Below are positions 15,205 through 23,133 of a stretch of DNA of 32,727 bases, piece by piece. The DNA comes from Gemmatimonadota bacterium (GTDB taxonomy: Bacteria; Gemmatimonadota; Gemmatimonadetes; Palauibacterales; Palauibacteraceae), in NCBI GenBank assembly GCA_029262175.1, contig JAJCZV010000024.1, forward strand, positions 1 to 32,727, given 5' to 3'. The translations under genes were made by a program, and so were the position numbers. Below the pieces are notes generated by a model. That model was given only the letters and a program-made list of their open reading frames with translations. It was not told the origin of the DNA and ran no database searches. How positions within the stretch are numbered: position 1 is the stretch's first letter; every line of letters begins with the position of its first letter.

Positions 15205-16400
15205 TGGGGCGTGGCGCAGTCGCAGAGATCGAGAAACAGGCGGTTGATCGCCGGCAGGATCCGATCGAGTGCGGGCCGTTGACCCACGAACCCACGATTG
15301 AAGAAGAAAGAGATCGTCACGTCGCAACGTGGCACATACCAGAGCCCGGTGGTATGACCCGTGAATAGTCCGCCGTGCCCGACGAGCGTAAACCCGGGTC
15401 GCTCCATGCGAACGAGTCCCAGACCATAGCCGTCCGATCGACTCGCCTCCGAGGCACTCGATGGCGACGCTCCCAATCGGGCCGTCGTACGGAACGTCGT
15501 CATGTTCTCGTGCATCGACTGGCCGAGCAGTTGGCCCGTCATCAATCCATGCATGAAGGTCAGCGCGTCCGTCGCCGATGCGGCCAACCCCCCTGCTCCC
15601 CACTCGACCGGAGAGCGATCGAGGATCGTCGTGGGCCCGAGTTCGCCGAACATATCGCTGTGATCCCAACCCTCGACAGGACCCATGTAGCCGGTGACCT
15701 CTAGTGGGAGCGCGGCTGGTTCGTGCCAGGTGAGCCAGGTTTTTTTTAGCTCGAGGGGTTCATAGATGTAGGATCGATAGGCGTCCGCCAGCGTCATGCC
15801 GGTGACACGTTCGATGATCAGGCCGAGTAGGTAGTAGTTCGTGTTGCTGTAGGACCAATCAGTGCCGGGATCGAACCCGTATCCGAAGCGTTCCGTGAGC
15901 CCGAGCAGATCCTCTTGCTCCCAGTCCTTCGTCACCAGCTCGATCATCTCGGCTCGTTCAGGTCGGTAATACAGATAGCTGTAGAAATCGCGGAGGCCGC
16001 TCGTATGCGAGAGCAAGTGCCGAAGGGTGACCTCGTTCGAGCGCGATAGCGAAGGCACGTACGCTGATAGCGGCTCCTCCAGCGTCAGTCGTCCTTCTTC
16101 CACGAGCCGGAGCGTGACCGTCGCCGTGTAGACCTTGGACACACTGCCGAGAAAATATGCGTCCGCCTCGCCAATCGCGCGTCCCGACTCGAGGTCGGAC
16201 ACACCGCTCGCGACGGTGATGGTTCGTCCGTCAGGAAGACGCAAGCCGAGAATCGCCCCAGGGGCCTGGAGATCGCCGCGGAGTTGGTCGAGCAGCCCTT
16301 GGAGTTCGAGCTCCTGCGCCTGTCCTGTCGGCGGCGACGCAGCTCCCCAAACACCCAGCGCAAAGCAGACGCTCGATATCCTCATGGCCCTCCGCCTCAT
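15201..16400 (-). CDS. Exported serine hydrolase, class C beta-lactamase-like (S12)
   Basis: The start is ATG 16400 (GGAGGG about 9 bases upstream) or ATG 16385 (GGAGGG only 2-4 bases upstream). Both give a signal peptide ending near GQA-QE (residue 28-29 of the longer form). The 399-residue product has SVSK (Ser86, Lys89), YSN (Tyr184, Asn186) and HGG (His342), so the active site is complete. An LLSHTSGL motif occurs at 129-136. Expected activity is hydrolysis of D-amino-acid peptides, beta-lactams or esters in the periplasm. The nearly perfect 4-base overlap with a PadR regulator suggests that enzyme and regulator are made in fixed proportion. Compared with the other two S12 enzymes here it lacks both a lipobox and a C-terminal extension. 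Confidence 0.92.
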   Translation of the reverse strand: MRRRAMRISSVCFALGVWGAASPPTGQAQELELQGLLDQLRGDLQAPGAILGLRLPDGRTITVASGVSDLESGRAIGEADAYFLGSVSKVYTATVTLRLVEEGRLTLEEPLSAYVPSLSRSNEVTLRHLLSHTSGLRDFYSYLYYRPERAEMIELVTKDWEQEDLLGLTERFGYGFDPGTDWSYSNTNYYLLGLIIERVTGMTLADAYRSYIYEPLELKKTWLTWHEPAALPLEVTGYMGPVEGWDHSDMFGELGPTTILDRSPVEWGAGGLAASATDALTFMHGLMTGQLLGQSMHENMTTFRTTARLGASPSSASEASRSDGYGLGLVRMERPGFTLVGHGGLFTGHTTGLWYVPRCDVTISFFFNRGFVGQRPALDRILPAINRLFLDLCDCATPQ

Positions 16401-16509
16401 CTCCGCTCGCCCTCCCCCGGTGCGCCTGATCTTCCCAGCAGACTCGGCCTGGACCTTAAAGGCGGAACCGTCTGAGAGGAACATGGCGATGCAAAGAACG
16501 CTCCCAGCG

Positions 16510-18441
16510 TTATCGGGCGAGCGGATCCATGGAAGCCATCGCGGCCCGGAGTTGGTCGTCCGATAGCAGGTCCAGCTGCGGGAGGAGTGGACGCGAAGGA
16601 TCCAACCCTGGAATCTGATCGCCGCGCTCTGACAGCCAGGTAACGAGCCCCCGCATGATGCGTAGGTTGGCTTGGCCATGGGGCGTCGAGTCGCCGATGT
16701 TGCCACCGATGATCCCGCCGAAGGCGATTCTGGGGTGTGGAGCGAAGACGACCTCGGAGAGCTTGGCTCGGAATTCGAGATCGGCCGAAGAGAACGGAGT
16801 GCTCAACGTCCCATCGATCGCGTGACGACCCTCGTGGGCCTCGATGCTGCTGGCGAAGACCGCGGCTTGTAACTCGACCAAGAAGCGGCGCTGAAGCTCG
16901 TCGCCCGTGGCTCCCTCAGCGCGGAGCTGCTCCAACAACTGACCCGCTCCTTGTAGCCGCAGTCGGCCAGCAAGCCCGGGGAGGAACGCATGAGGGTCCT
17001 CTGCTGCCCGGTCCCAGTCGGTCGCCGACTCGCGCTCTGTTTCTTCGCGCACGCGTTGAAGGGCGATCGAGTCGTTGAGCGTTCGCCATATCTCCTGCGC
17101 CTCTCCTGCGTACGCCGGGCGCACTTGCGTGATTCCGCCCGAGCTTGCCCACCCCCCGTGCTGCGCGCGGAAGTCCCAGGCCCAACTCTGAAACCCGTTG
17201 GAAACCATCCCGTCCAGAACGACAAACCTCAGCACGGCCTCGTGACCGTATTGAGAAACCGATATCTCCTCGTCGATCACCCTGTGCCCGAAATGAAGAT
17301 CGTCATAGCCCGCCGTTTTCCCTCCGCGCAGCTGGGCGTTGAATCGACGACTGGTTTCCTGGATGAGATTCTGCAGCGTCAGGGAAGGCCGCTGATCATC
17401 CCACCGGATCGCTTCCCACAGGGGCTCGGCCGTCTCCAGGAACGCGGCGCGGTATTGTTTGGTATCTCCCTCGCCGATCGCCACACGACGGTAGTGCTCG
17501 TCCGTGACGGAGGACCCTTCCTGGACGAAACGGGCGTAGGTGAGCGTCTCGAGTGTCTCGGGGTCGGAGGCCTCGACTCCTTGCGTCCAACCCGGGGTCC
17601 GGGCCGCGAGCCAAGCTTCCCGATACAAGCCCGAGGCGGCGAGTGCGACGACGACCCGCGCCACCTCCGCAGCGCTCGGTTCTCGATCGCGCCACTGCGG
17701 AAGCAGAGCATCGAGTGTCTCGCGTGACGGATTGAGTACACCTGCGTCCGGTTTTCCGACGATCGTCAGGTAATAGGAGCGCCATGCGGCAAGCAGCCCT
17801 TCCCCGTCGCCGAGGAAAATCGATGTGCGCAGAAGCGGCCCGGCGATCGCGACATCGCCCGGTGCTTCGGCCACAGCGATCGTCAAACGATCGTGGGCCT
17901 CGCGTAGCCACTCGATGGTGAGGGAATCCGGCCGGGCGTGAGGCGTCCGGTCGAAGGTCAGCTCCGCCTTGCCGATCGCGACGCGCGCCAGCGAAATCGT
18001 GCCCTCAATCGCTTCCTGCTCGGTCTCGGCGGTGGCGATGGCCTCCAGCGCTGCCTCGCGGGCCGCATCAAACTGATCGCGCGCCGTCTCGAGCCTGGCG
18101 AGGCCCGCCCAACTTTTGGAGGTCAAGGCCTCGACGCCGAGCGCCTCGCGCAAGAGGGCTTCGCCTTCGTCGAAGGCGCGCCGATAACGCCAGGCGAACA
18201 GCGCCCGTGTCTGCAGCGCCGTCGCCCGGTCTCGAGAGGAGGCGTCTGCCGGCAGCGACGCAAACGCCGCGTCGGCCCCATCGATGTCGTGCTGCATGAA
18301 CAGCTGCATCCCCGTGCTGAGACCGCCCGACGGATCCGGGCTCTGCGCGGCACAACCGCTCGCGGCCAGCCACGCCACTAGAATTCCCAACCGGGCGGCG
18401 GGCACGACCACGGCTCGGCGCGAACGGCTCATGTGAGTCAT
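16510..18441 (-). CDS. Large lipoprotein with HEGRH zinc-protease-like motif
   Basis: The ATG at 18441 overlaps the GntR stop by 4 bases (ATGA). The 643-residue product has a lipoprotein signal (LAASGC, Cys30). Residues 40-320 are Ala-rich helical repeats of TPR-like character (MQHDIDGADAAFASLP, ALLREALGVEAL, LETARDQFDAAREAALEA). The C-terminal half is a different domain with HEGRH at 536-540, an exact HExxH zinc-binding motif, followed by AIDG and by Glu556 and Glu563 in DLEFRAKLSEV, either of which could be a third zinc ligand. Downstream GGIIGGNIGD is Gly-rich. I do not recognise a named family; a periplasmic metallopeptidase-like domain on a helical-repeat scaffold is the best reading. 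The gene is second in a two-gene unit with a GntR-type regulator. Confidence 0.8.
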   Translation of the reverse strand: MTHMSRSRRAVVVPAARLGILVAWLAASGCAAQSPDPSGGLSTGMQLFMQHDIDGADAAFASLPADASSRDRATALQTRALFAWRYRRAFDEGEALLREALGVEALTSKSWAGLARLETARDQFDAAREAALEAIATAETEQEAIEGTISLARVAIGKAELTFDRTPHARPDSLTIEWLREAHDRLTIAVAEAPGDVAIAGPLLRTSIFLGDGEGLLAAWRSYYLTIVGKPDAGVLNPSRETLDALLPQWRDREPSAAEVARVVVALAASGLYREAWLAARTPGWTQGVEASDPETLETLTYARFVQEGSSVTDEHYRRVAIGEGDTKQYRAAFLETAEPLWEAIRWDDQRPSLTLQNLIQETSRRFNAQLRGGKTAGYDDLHFGHRVIDEEISVSQYGHEAVLRFVVLDGMVSNGFQSWAWDFRAQHGGWASSGGITQVRPAYAGEAQEIWRTLNDSIALQRVREETERESATDWDRAAEDPHAFLPGLAGRLRLQGAGQLLEQLRAEGATGDELQRRFLVELQAAVFASSIEAHEGRHAIDGTLSTPFSSADLEFRAKLSEVVFAPHPRIAFGGIIGGNIGDSTPHGQANLRIMRGLVTWLSERGDQIPGLDPSRPLLPQLDLLSDDQLRAAMASMDPLAR

Positions 18442-19418
18442 CTCATCGCTCCGGAAACGGGCTGCGCTTCTGGGGGCTCGACCAGCTCCCGGGCCAGGCC
18501 CTCGAGATCTCTCTCATCGATCAGGTAACGGACCTCGATCGCACGAGGATCCTGACGTTCGGCCTCGCTGAGATCGCCCCAGACCCGAGGGGCAAACAGT
18601 CGTGGCGCGTGCGTTGGCGGACCGGCCAGGAATGCGGCGACATCCCGGCTAGTCAGTGTGTCCAGGCGGGCGATGGTTTCGAGCGCCGGCGCGAGATCGG
18701 CCGCGACGTTCGCGGCCATCGCGGCACCGCGCTCGCACACGAGCGCGATACCCTCGCCAGGGCCGACCTGATCGCGCACACGCTCGCGCACCGAAGGATC
18801 GGGACGAATCGCCACGAACTTCACCTCGCTCAGGCGATCTGGCCAACGACGTTGGACGTCGCCGTAGTGAAAGTGCGTGGCGACGATTTGGCCGGGTGGC
18901 ACGTCCCCTGGGTTCTCGAGGCTCCAGCCCCGCGCGTCGGCCCCCGTCCTGAGCCGCACTTGTTGAGCGAGGTCGCGCGCCTGGATCTCACTGCACTCCA
19001 AAACCCACACGGGCTCCGCGGCGGCGCGCGCCCGCACCAGCCGACCCAATTCGGTTGGAGTGACGCCCCAGCGCTCGTGTCCCTCTCGCACCATGAGATC
19101 GACGAAATCGTGGATGGAGCCATCTAAGGACCAGTCGCGTGTCGCGCCCGCACTCGAACGGGTCTCGTCCGCCGGCGCACGCCCGACCACGACGGTGCCG
19201 GCCCCGACCCGCGTCTCCACGGAACCGCGCTTGGCCAGCGTCACGTAGCCCTTCCGCACGGTGTGCAGATTGATCCCCCAGGCGTCGGCCGCATCCCTCA
19301 GCGACGGCAGGCGATCCCCGGCCCGCAGGTCCCCCGTCGCAATCCGGTACTCGATCGCGCTGACGATCTGGTGGTAGAGCGGGACGGCGCTGTTATGGTC
19401 GAGCCGAGTACGCATCAC
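18438..19418 (-). CDS. GntR family transcriptional regulator with C-terminal sensor-like domain
   Basis: The start is GTG 19418 (GGAG with 7-base spacing) or ATG 19415. Residues about 10-75 form the GntR winged helix (PLYHQIVSAIEYRIATGDL, then LPSLRDAADAWGINLHTVRK and the wing GSVETRVGAGTVV), most like the YtrA/HutC branches. The remaining 240 residues are not a UTRA, FadR or aminotransferase domain. They contain VWVLECSEIQARDLAQQV and PGQIVATHFHYGDVQ, a pattern that suggests a Rossmann-like or periplasmic-binding-like ligand domain (inference). The downstream lipoprotein is translationally coupled. An AT-rich inverted repeat 19 bases before the start is the likely operator, so it should be autoregulated and may also control the divergent DsrE-like gene. 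Confidence 0.88.
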   Translation of the reverse strand: MMRTRLDHNSAVPLYHQIVSAIEYRIATGDLRAGDRLPSLRDAADAWGINLHTVRKGYVTLAKRGSVETRVGAGTVVVGRAPADETRSSAGATRDWSLDGSIHDFVDLMVREGHERWGVTPTELGRLVRARAAAEPVWVLECSEIQARDLAQQVRLRTGADARGWSLENPGDVPPGQIVATHFHYGDVQRRWPDRLSEVKFVAIRPDPSVRERVRDQVGPGEGIALVCERGAAMAANVAADLAPALETIARLDTLTSRDVAAFLAGPPTHAPRLFAPRVWGDLSEAERQDPRAIEVRYLIDERDLEGLARELVEPPEAQPVSGAMR

Positions 19419-19436
19419 TCAAACACTCCGCTTAAC

Positions 19437-19456
19437 TGTTATAAATTACTATAACA
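19437..19456. promoter_or_regulatory. AT-rich inverted repeat, likely GntR operator
   Basis: TGTTATA (19437-19443) and TATAACA (19450-19456) form an exact inverted repeat around 6 bases. The stretch is strikingly AT-rich in a G+C-rich region and lies 19 bases upstream of the GntR start, in the gap shared with the divergent DsrE-like gene. GntR sites are typically short dyads built on GT...AC, which fits. The same bases provide -10-like hexamers (TATAGT, TATAAC), so binding would block a promoter. Confidence 0.6.
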
Positions 19457-19597
19457 ATCAAGCTACACCCGCCCGGCTGGCGCCGGCAAGCGAGTTGGCT
19501 GTTCTTGTCCCAAAAGGCGGTGCTTCGCGCTTGCGGAACCCGGGCGTTAGAGTTGAATGGAGAGACCCTTCTTCCAATCCGATTGTGCGAGGTACTG

Positions 19598-20149
19598 ATG
19601 AGAACTCCCTCCGCCCTGGCCCTGTTGATTCCCGCCGCACTCGTCTGGCCGTCCGTGGGTGCAGCTCAAACGGGGCCATCCACGGGTCCCGTGATCGAGT
19701 CGGCGGGGGCGGTCTTCGGGATTCCCGAACCCGAGTTCACAACACCCTTGGATCGGCAGTACAAGCTGGCCTTCGAGATGGCGCGCGCGTCGGATTCTCC
19801 CGACGAGGTCAACGTCGTCCTCAACACCGTGGCTCGATACCTCAACATGCATGGCCAAGCGGGACTCCCGGCTGACCAGATAGACGCAGCTGTCGTGGTC
19901 CATGGCACGGCTGGTTGGGAGATGTTGGACGACGAGGCGTACCGAGAACGACACGGTGTCGACAATCCGAATACCACCCTTATCAAGGAGCTCGTCGACG
20001 CGGGGGTACAAGTGATCCTGTGCGGTCAGACCGCCGCAGCCCGCGGTATTCCGAGAGAGGGCGTCATGGAAGAGGTGAGCGTGGCGTTGTCGGCCATGAC
20101 GGCGTTCTTGGTGTTGCAGGATCAAGGCTTCAAGGTGAACCCCTGGTAG
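19598..20149 (+). CDS. Exported DsrE-like family protein
   Basis: The ATG at 19598 has GAGG (19589-19592) with a 5-base spacer and opens a signal peptide (ALALLIPAALVWPSVGAAQ, cleavage near residue 23); the frame stays open upstream without support. The 183-residue protein has a DsrE/DsrF-type alpha/beta domain from about residue 55. VNVVLNTVARYLNMHG and DAAVVVHGTAGWEML are early strand-helix units, and VQVILCGQTAAARGI holds the conserved single cysteine (Cys142). The ending VALSAMTAFLVLQDQGFKVN is typical. DsrE-like proteins carry sulfur or act in trimeric rings; the exported form would work in the periplasm, where its role is unknown. It is divergent from the GntR regulator and convergent with the deaminase gene. 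Confidence 0.88.
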   Translation: MRTPSALALLIPAALVWPSVGAAQTGPSTGPVIESAGAVFGIPEPEFTTPLDRQYKLAFEMARASDSPDEVNVVLNTVARYLNMHGQAGLPADQIDAAVVVHGTAGWEMLDDEAYRERHGVDNPNTTLIKELVDAGVQVILCGQTAAARGIPREGVMEEVSVALSAMTAFLVLQDQGFKVNPW

Positions 20150-20172
20150 CGGCACACCCGCCCAACGTGCCG
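20150..20172. terminator. Weak hairpin between convergent genes
   Basis: CGGCAC (20150-20155) pairs with GTGCCG (20167-20172) around 11 bases, directly after the DsrE stop and in the 44-bp gap before the convergent deaminase gene. There is no T tract. It is a candidate terminator only. Confidence 0.35.
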
Positions 20173-20193
20173 AGCGACCTCCGATCCAGTGAA

Positions 20194-21309
20194 TCACCGC
20201 GCCGAGTTCGATGACGAGCGTGTGTCCTCTCGTTCGACAACGGGTACACCCGCCTCAGACAGGACCGCCCGCAAGTCCGGCCCGATTGAAGCGTTCGTGA
20301 GCAACGTGCCCGGCCGAAACAGTTCGCACGCACCGCGCGAGGAGGACCCGAATCCGGCGACGTCCAGCACGGACCCCGATTCCTTGACCAAGAGGACCAA
20401 GACGCTCTCGCGGAGATTGACCGCGGACCCCGCGCGGCCCATGGCCATCATCGCCGCGCTGAACGTCGGATTCCCGCCGTGCGAATCCCGCTGGTCGAGG
20501 GCCGCGCCAGCCACCTTCTTGTCGGGCGTCACCACTCCGGCACCATAAGTCTCGAGCTCGGGTAAGGCGGCTGCGACCGCATCTATCAGCGCTGCTTGGA
20601 GCGCGACGTCTTTTGGAAGCGCCTGCACGAGCCTCATGTCAGAGGGCGGGATCAGGCCGATGTCCGCACTCCAATCCCACGGATAGGTGCGAGCGAACGT
20701 CGTCATCCACTCGGCATCGATCGGGTTATCGAGCTCAACGACGGTCATCCCTTCGAGCGCCTTGAGCGTGTCCACCGTGCCTTCGAATGTGCTGACGTCT
20801 GCAACGACGATTTTGTTGAGACCCAACGTCCAAAGGTGCGTCAACGTTCGGTTGCACATGATGCACGGGTTCAGGCTCGTGGTGAACACGACCCGATTCC
20901 AATCGACGGCGGCAACGTCGGTGATCTGGCGGATCGTCGCCGTCTCGCCGTGATCGGTAGGGTATCCTTTGCCGTCGGGGTCCGGGCTCTCGCACTGGCC
21001 GGGCGGCGCTGGAATTCGCCCGTTGTTTCCCACCGCCAGTGTCGTGAGCTCGCCGGCGGGCGCCATGTAGACCGCCGCCCCAGCGATCGGTACGCGAGAC
21101 TGTCCGTAGGAAAGCCCGGCCCGCTCCAGTGCCGCGGTCGTCGCGGCCAGGCCGGCGGCGGCGAACTCGCCGAACGCGGCGAAGTCCGAGAGTTGGAGAC
21201 CAAAAGAGCTGTCGGCCAGAGGTCGCTCGACGGAGTCGGAGTTGCTGGGGTTTGAGGCGTCTAGGGTCGTCGTACGAACCTCACCTTCCGAACGCGACCA
21301 TTGGACCAT
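20194..21309 (-). CDS. Cytidine deaminase-like zinc protein with a second, degenerate module
   Basis: The 371-residue product has a complete cytidine/nucleobase deaminase zinc site: DHGET (His120, catalytic Glu122) and NPCIMC (Cys149, Cys152), flanked by the strands WNRVVFTTSL and NKIVVAD. The C-terminal part (about 255-355) repeats the general pattern without the zinc residues: GAGVVTPDKKVAGAAL, then NPTFSAAMMAM in place of the HxE helix and SSSRGAC in place of PCxxC. This resembles the two-module plan of dimeric bacterial cytidine deaminases, but with other lengths, so the substrate may be a cytosine-, guanine- or other amino-heterocycle. No export signal is apparent. The start at ATG 21309 overlaps the upstream hydrolase gene by 49 bases and lacks a ribosome site; a start further inside is possible. 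Confidence 0.82.
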   Translation of the reverse strand: MVQWSRSEGEVRTTTLDASNPSNSDSVERPLADSSFGLQLSDFAAFGEFAAAGLAATTAALERAGLSYGQSRVPIAGAAVYMAPAGELTTLAVGNNGRIPAPPGQCESPDPDGKGYPTDHGETATIRQITDVAAVDWNRVVFTTSLNPCIMCNRTLTHLWTLGLNKIVVADVSTFEGTVDTLKALEGMTVVELDNPIDAEWMTTFARTYPWDWSADIGLIPPSDMRLVQALPKDVALQAALIDAVAAALPELETYGAGVVTPDKKVAGAALDQRDSHGGNPTFSAAMMAMGRAGSAVNLRESVLVLLVKESGSVLDVAGFGSSSRGACELFRPGTLLTNASIGPDLRAVLSEAGVPVVEREDTRSSSNSAR

Positions 21310-22952
21310 GTGAATCCCGACACCGCACCGCTGGACCCTCGCTCAAAAGTGAACCAGTCGCCCCCCGCACGAAATCCGTCGGCAAAGGTTGGTTCGAGCT
21401 CTCTGGTATCCCGCTTTCGGTGGCTAAGCGCGAGCACGGCATCTCCTTCGCCCGGTTGCACGTGATACTCGGTCCCCAGCTCCTCCGACCAATACGTGCC
21501 GACATAGGAGTTCGGGTCGATCCGACCGACGCCCGGGCCGAGATACGGGTAGCGGACCCCATCGATCTCCAGGTCGGGCGGGCCGGCGGACCGTGTGATC
21601 AGCCTCATGCGGTCGGGACCCGGCCAGAGCGCAAACCTGTCCGCCCCCTCCGGGACCACCAAAACGCCCGCCTCGCCGCGACCGACGCCGCGCTGGGCCC
21701 GCGCCCTGCCCTCGTGCAGCCAAATGTGGAGCGGTACGTCGTGACGTGGATCTCGGTAGAAACCCACCAAGCTTGCGAGGGTCGTGGCCCACTGATCCAG
21801 GTCGACCTCGGGTGGAGCCTCGTCATCGTCATCCATCGACACGTCCTCGAGCTCCTCCTCGAGAAGGATGTCGGCCACCTGACGGACGTACAGCCCCGGG
21901 TTGGCGCGAGCGAAGTTGCAGAAGCTCACGATTCCGACATCCAGCTCCGGAAACCGCGTGTAGTTGCTACGGTAGCCCGCATCCGCGCCACCGTGGCCGA
22001 CCGTTGTCGCCCCCCGGTACGGAGTGACCACGATGCCGTGGGCGTAGCTCAGCGTGTCGCCGCTGGTCAGCACGCCTCGATCAAAGAAACGCCTGTAGAG
22101 ATCGTCATCGCCAAGCGTCTGATCGCGGAGATTCCGATCCCACTTGGCCATATCCTCGACGGTGGTAAAGAGGCTCGAGGCGCCTACGATCGCGAAATCA
22201 GGAATCGATATCTTCCAACCCTCTTCATCCCAGTGGCGATACCCGTAGGCCCGGTCCGGAACGATGGTCTCGTGATCGTCATGGAAATGTGTGTCCTTCA
22301 TGCCCAACGGACCGAAGATCCGACGCTCGGCAAACTGCTTTAGCGTCTGGCCCGTCACGCGCTCCACGACCGCGGCGAGCAGCGTGAACCCGCTGTTGGA
22401 GTACAGGTACTCATCACCTGGATCGAAATTGAGTGCGGTCTGTCGCGACATGATCTCGATCGCGTTTGCCTGCGTCACGAGATCGGCTTCCCACCGCCAG
22501 CCTGCCATGATGAGTAGGCTCCACTGGTCGCGGATCCCACTGGTGTGGTGGACGAGATGGCGCAGCGTGATCGGTCGGTCGTATTCCGGGATCTCCGGGA
22601 CGTGCTTCTGGATCACATCATCCCAAGAAACGCGTCCCTCCGAGACGAGCAGTTCGACCGCGTAGGCGGTGAACTGCTTCGAGATCGAGGCGACGTGAAA
22701 CACCGACCGAGGCTGGAGCGAGATTCCGTACTCCAAGTTGGCCATGCCGTAGCCCTTGGCGTACGTGATCTCGCCAGCCTGGAAGACGGCAACCGTACAA
22801 CCCGGTCCATCCATCCGATTGAAGGCTTGGAAAACCGAATCGATGCGGGCGATCGGAACCGACTGAGCGATGGCCGCCCCGGCATAGGTCATCACCAAGA
22901 CGACGGCCGATGCGATCCGGCAAACCGACACAGACACGGCGCGGAATATCAT
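21261..22952 (-). CDS. Exported serine hydrolase with C-terminal extension (S12)
   Basis: The chosen start, ATG 22952, gives a compact signal peptide ending AGAAIA-Q (cleavage near residue 29); ATG 22988, 12 residues longer, is possible, and neither has a clear ribosome site. The 563-residue product has SISK (Ser89, Lys92), YSN (Tyr184, Asn186) and HGG (His320), with HLVHHTSGIRD at 132-142. After the catalytic domain (to about 370) an acidic linker (DDDDE) leads to a beta-rich C-terminal domain of about 170 residues (LVGFYRDP, YVGTYWSEELGTEYHV). This domain resembles the lipocalin-like or DUF3471-like tails common in this group and is probably substrate-binding. The three intact motifs predict activity on D-peptides, beta-lactams or esters. 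It diverges from the Ser/Thr kinase gene and overlaps the deaminase gene. Confidence 0.9.
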   Translation of the reverse strand: MIFRAVSVSVCRIASAVVLVMTYAGAAIAQSVPIARIDSVFQAFNRMDGPGCTVAVFQAGEITYAKGYGMANLEYGISLQPRSVFHVASISKQFTAYAVELLVSEGRVSWDDVIQKHVPEIPEYDRPITLRHLVHHTSGIRDQWSLLIMAGWRWEADLVTQANAIEIMSRQTALNFDPGDEYLYSNSGFTLLAAVVERVTGQTLKQFAERRIFGPLGMKDTHFHDDHETIVPDRAYGYRHWDEEGWKISIPDFAIVGASSLFTTVEDMAKWDRNLRDQTLGDDDLYRRFFDRGVLTSGDTLSYAHGIVVTPYRGATTVGHGGADAGYRSNYTRFPELDVGIVSFCNFARANPGLYVRQVADILLEEELEDVSMDDDDEAPPEVDLDQWATTLASLVGFYRDPRHDVPLHIWLHEGRARAQRGVGRGEAGVLVVPEGADRFALWPGPDRMRLITRSAGPPDLEIDGVRYPYLGPGVGRIDPNSYVGTYWSEELGTEYHVQPGEGDAVLALSHRKRDTRELEPTFADGFRAGGDWFTFERGSSGAVSGFTWSNGRVRKVRFVRRP

Positions 22953-23133
22953 CAATGCAAAAGAATAGCTGAGTGACCGATCGGCCATGGTGGAGCGATC
23001 GAGGGTCCCTGCGGCTCGCGCCGGCCGGACGCCGGGGACATTGTGACCAGCATCAACGGAGAGTTGGAGGACTTCTACTAGCCGGCGCACCGAGACGGTG
23101 GAATCCATCGCCGGGCGACTCTAGCTTGGGGAC

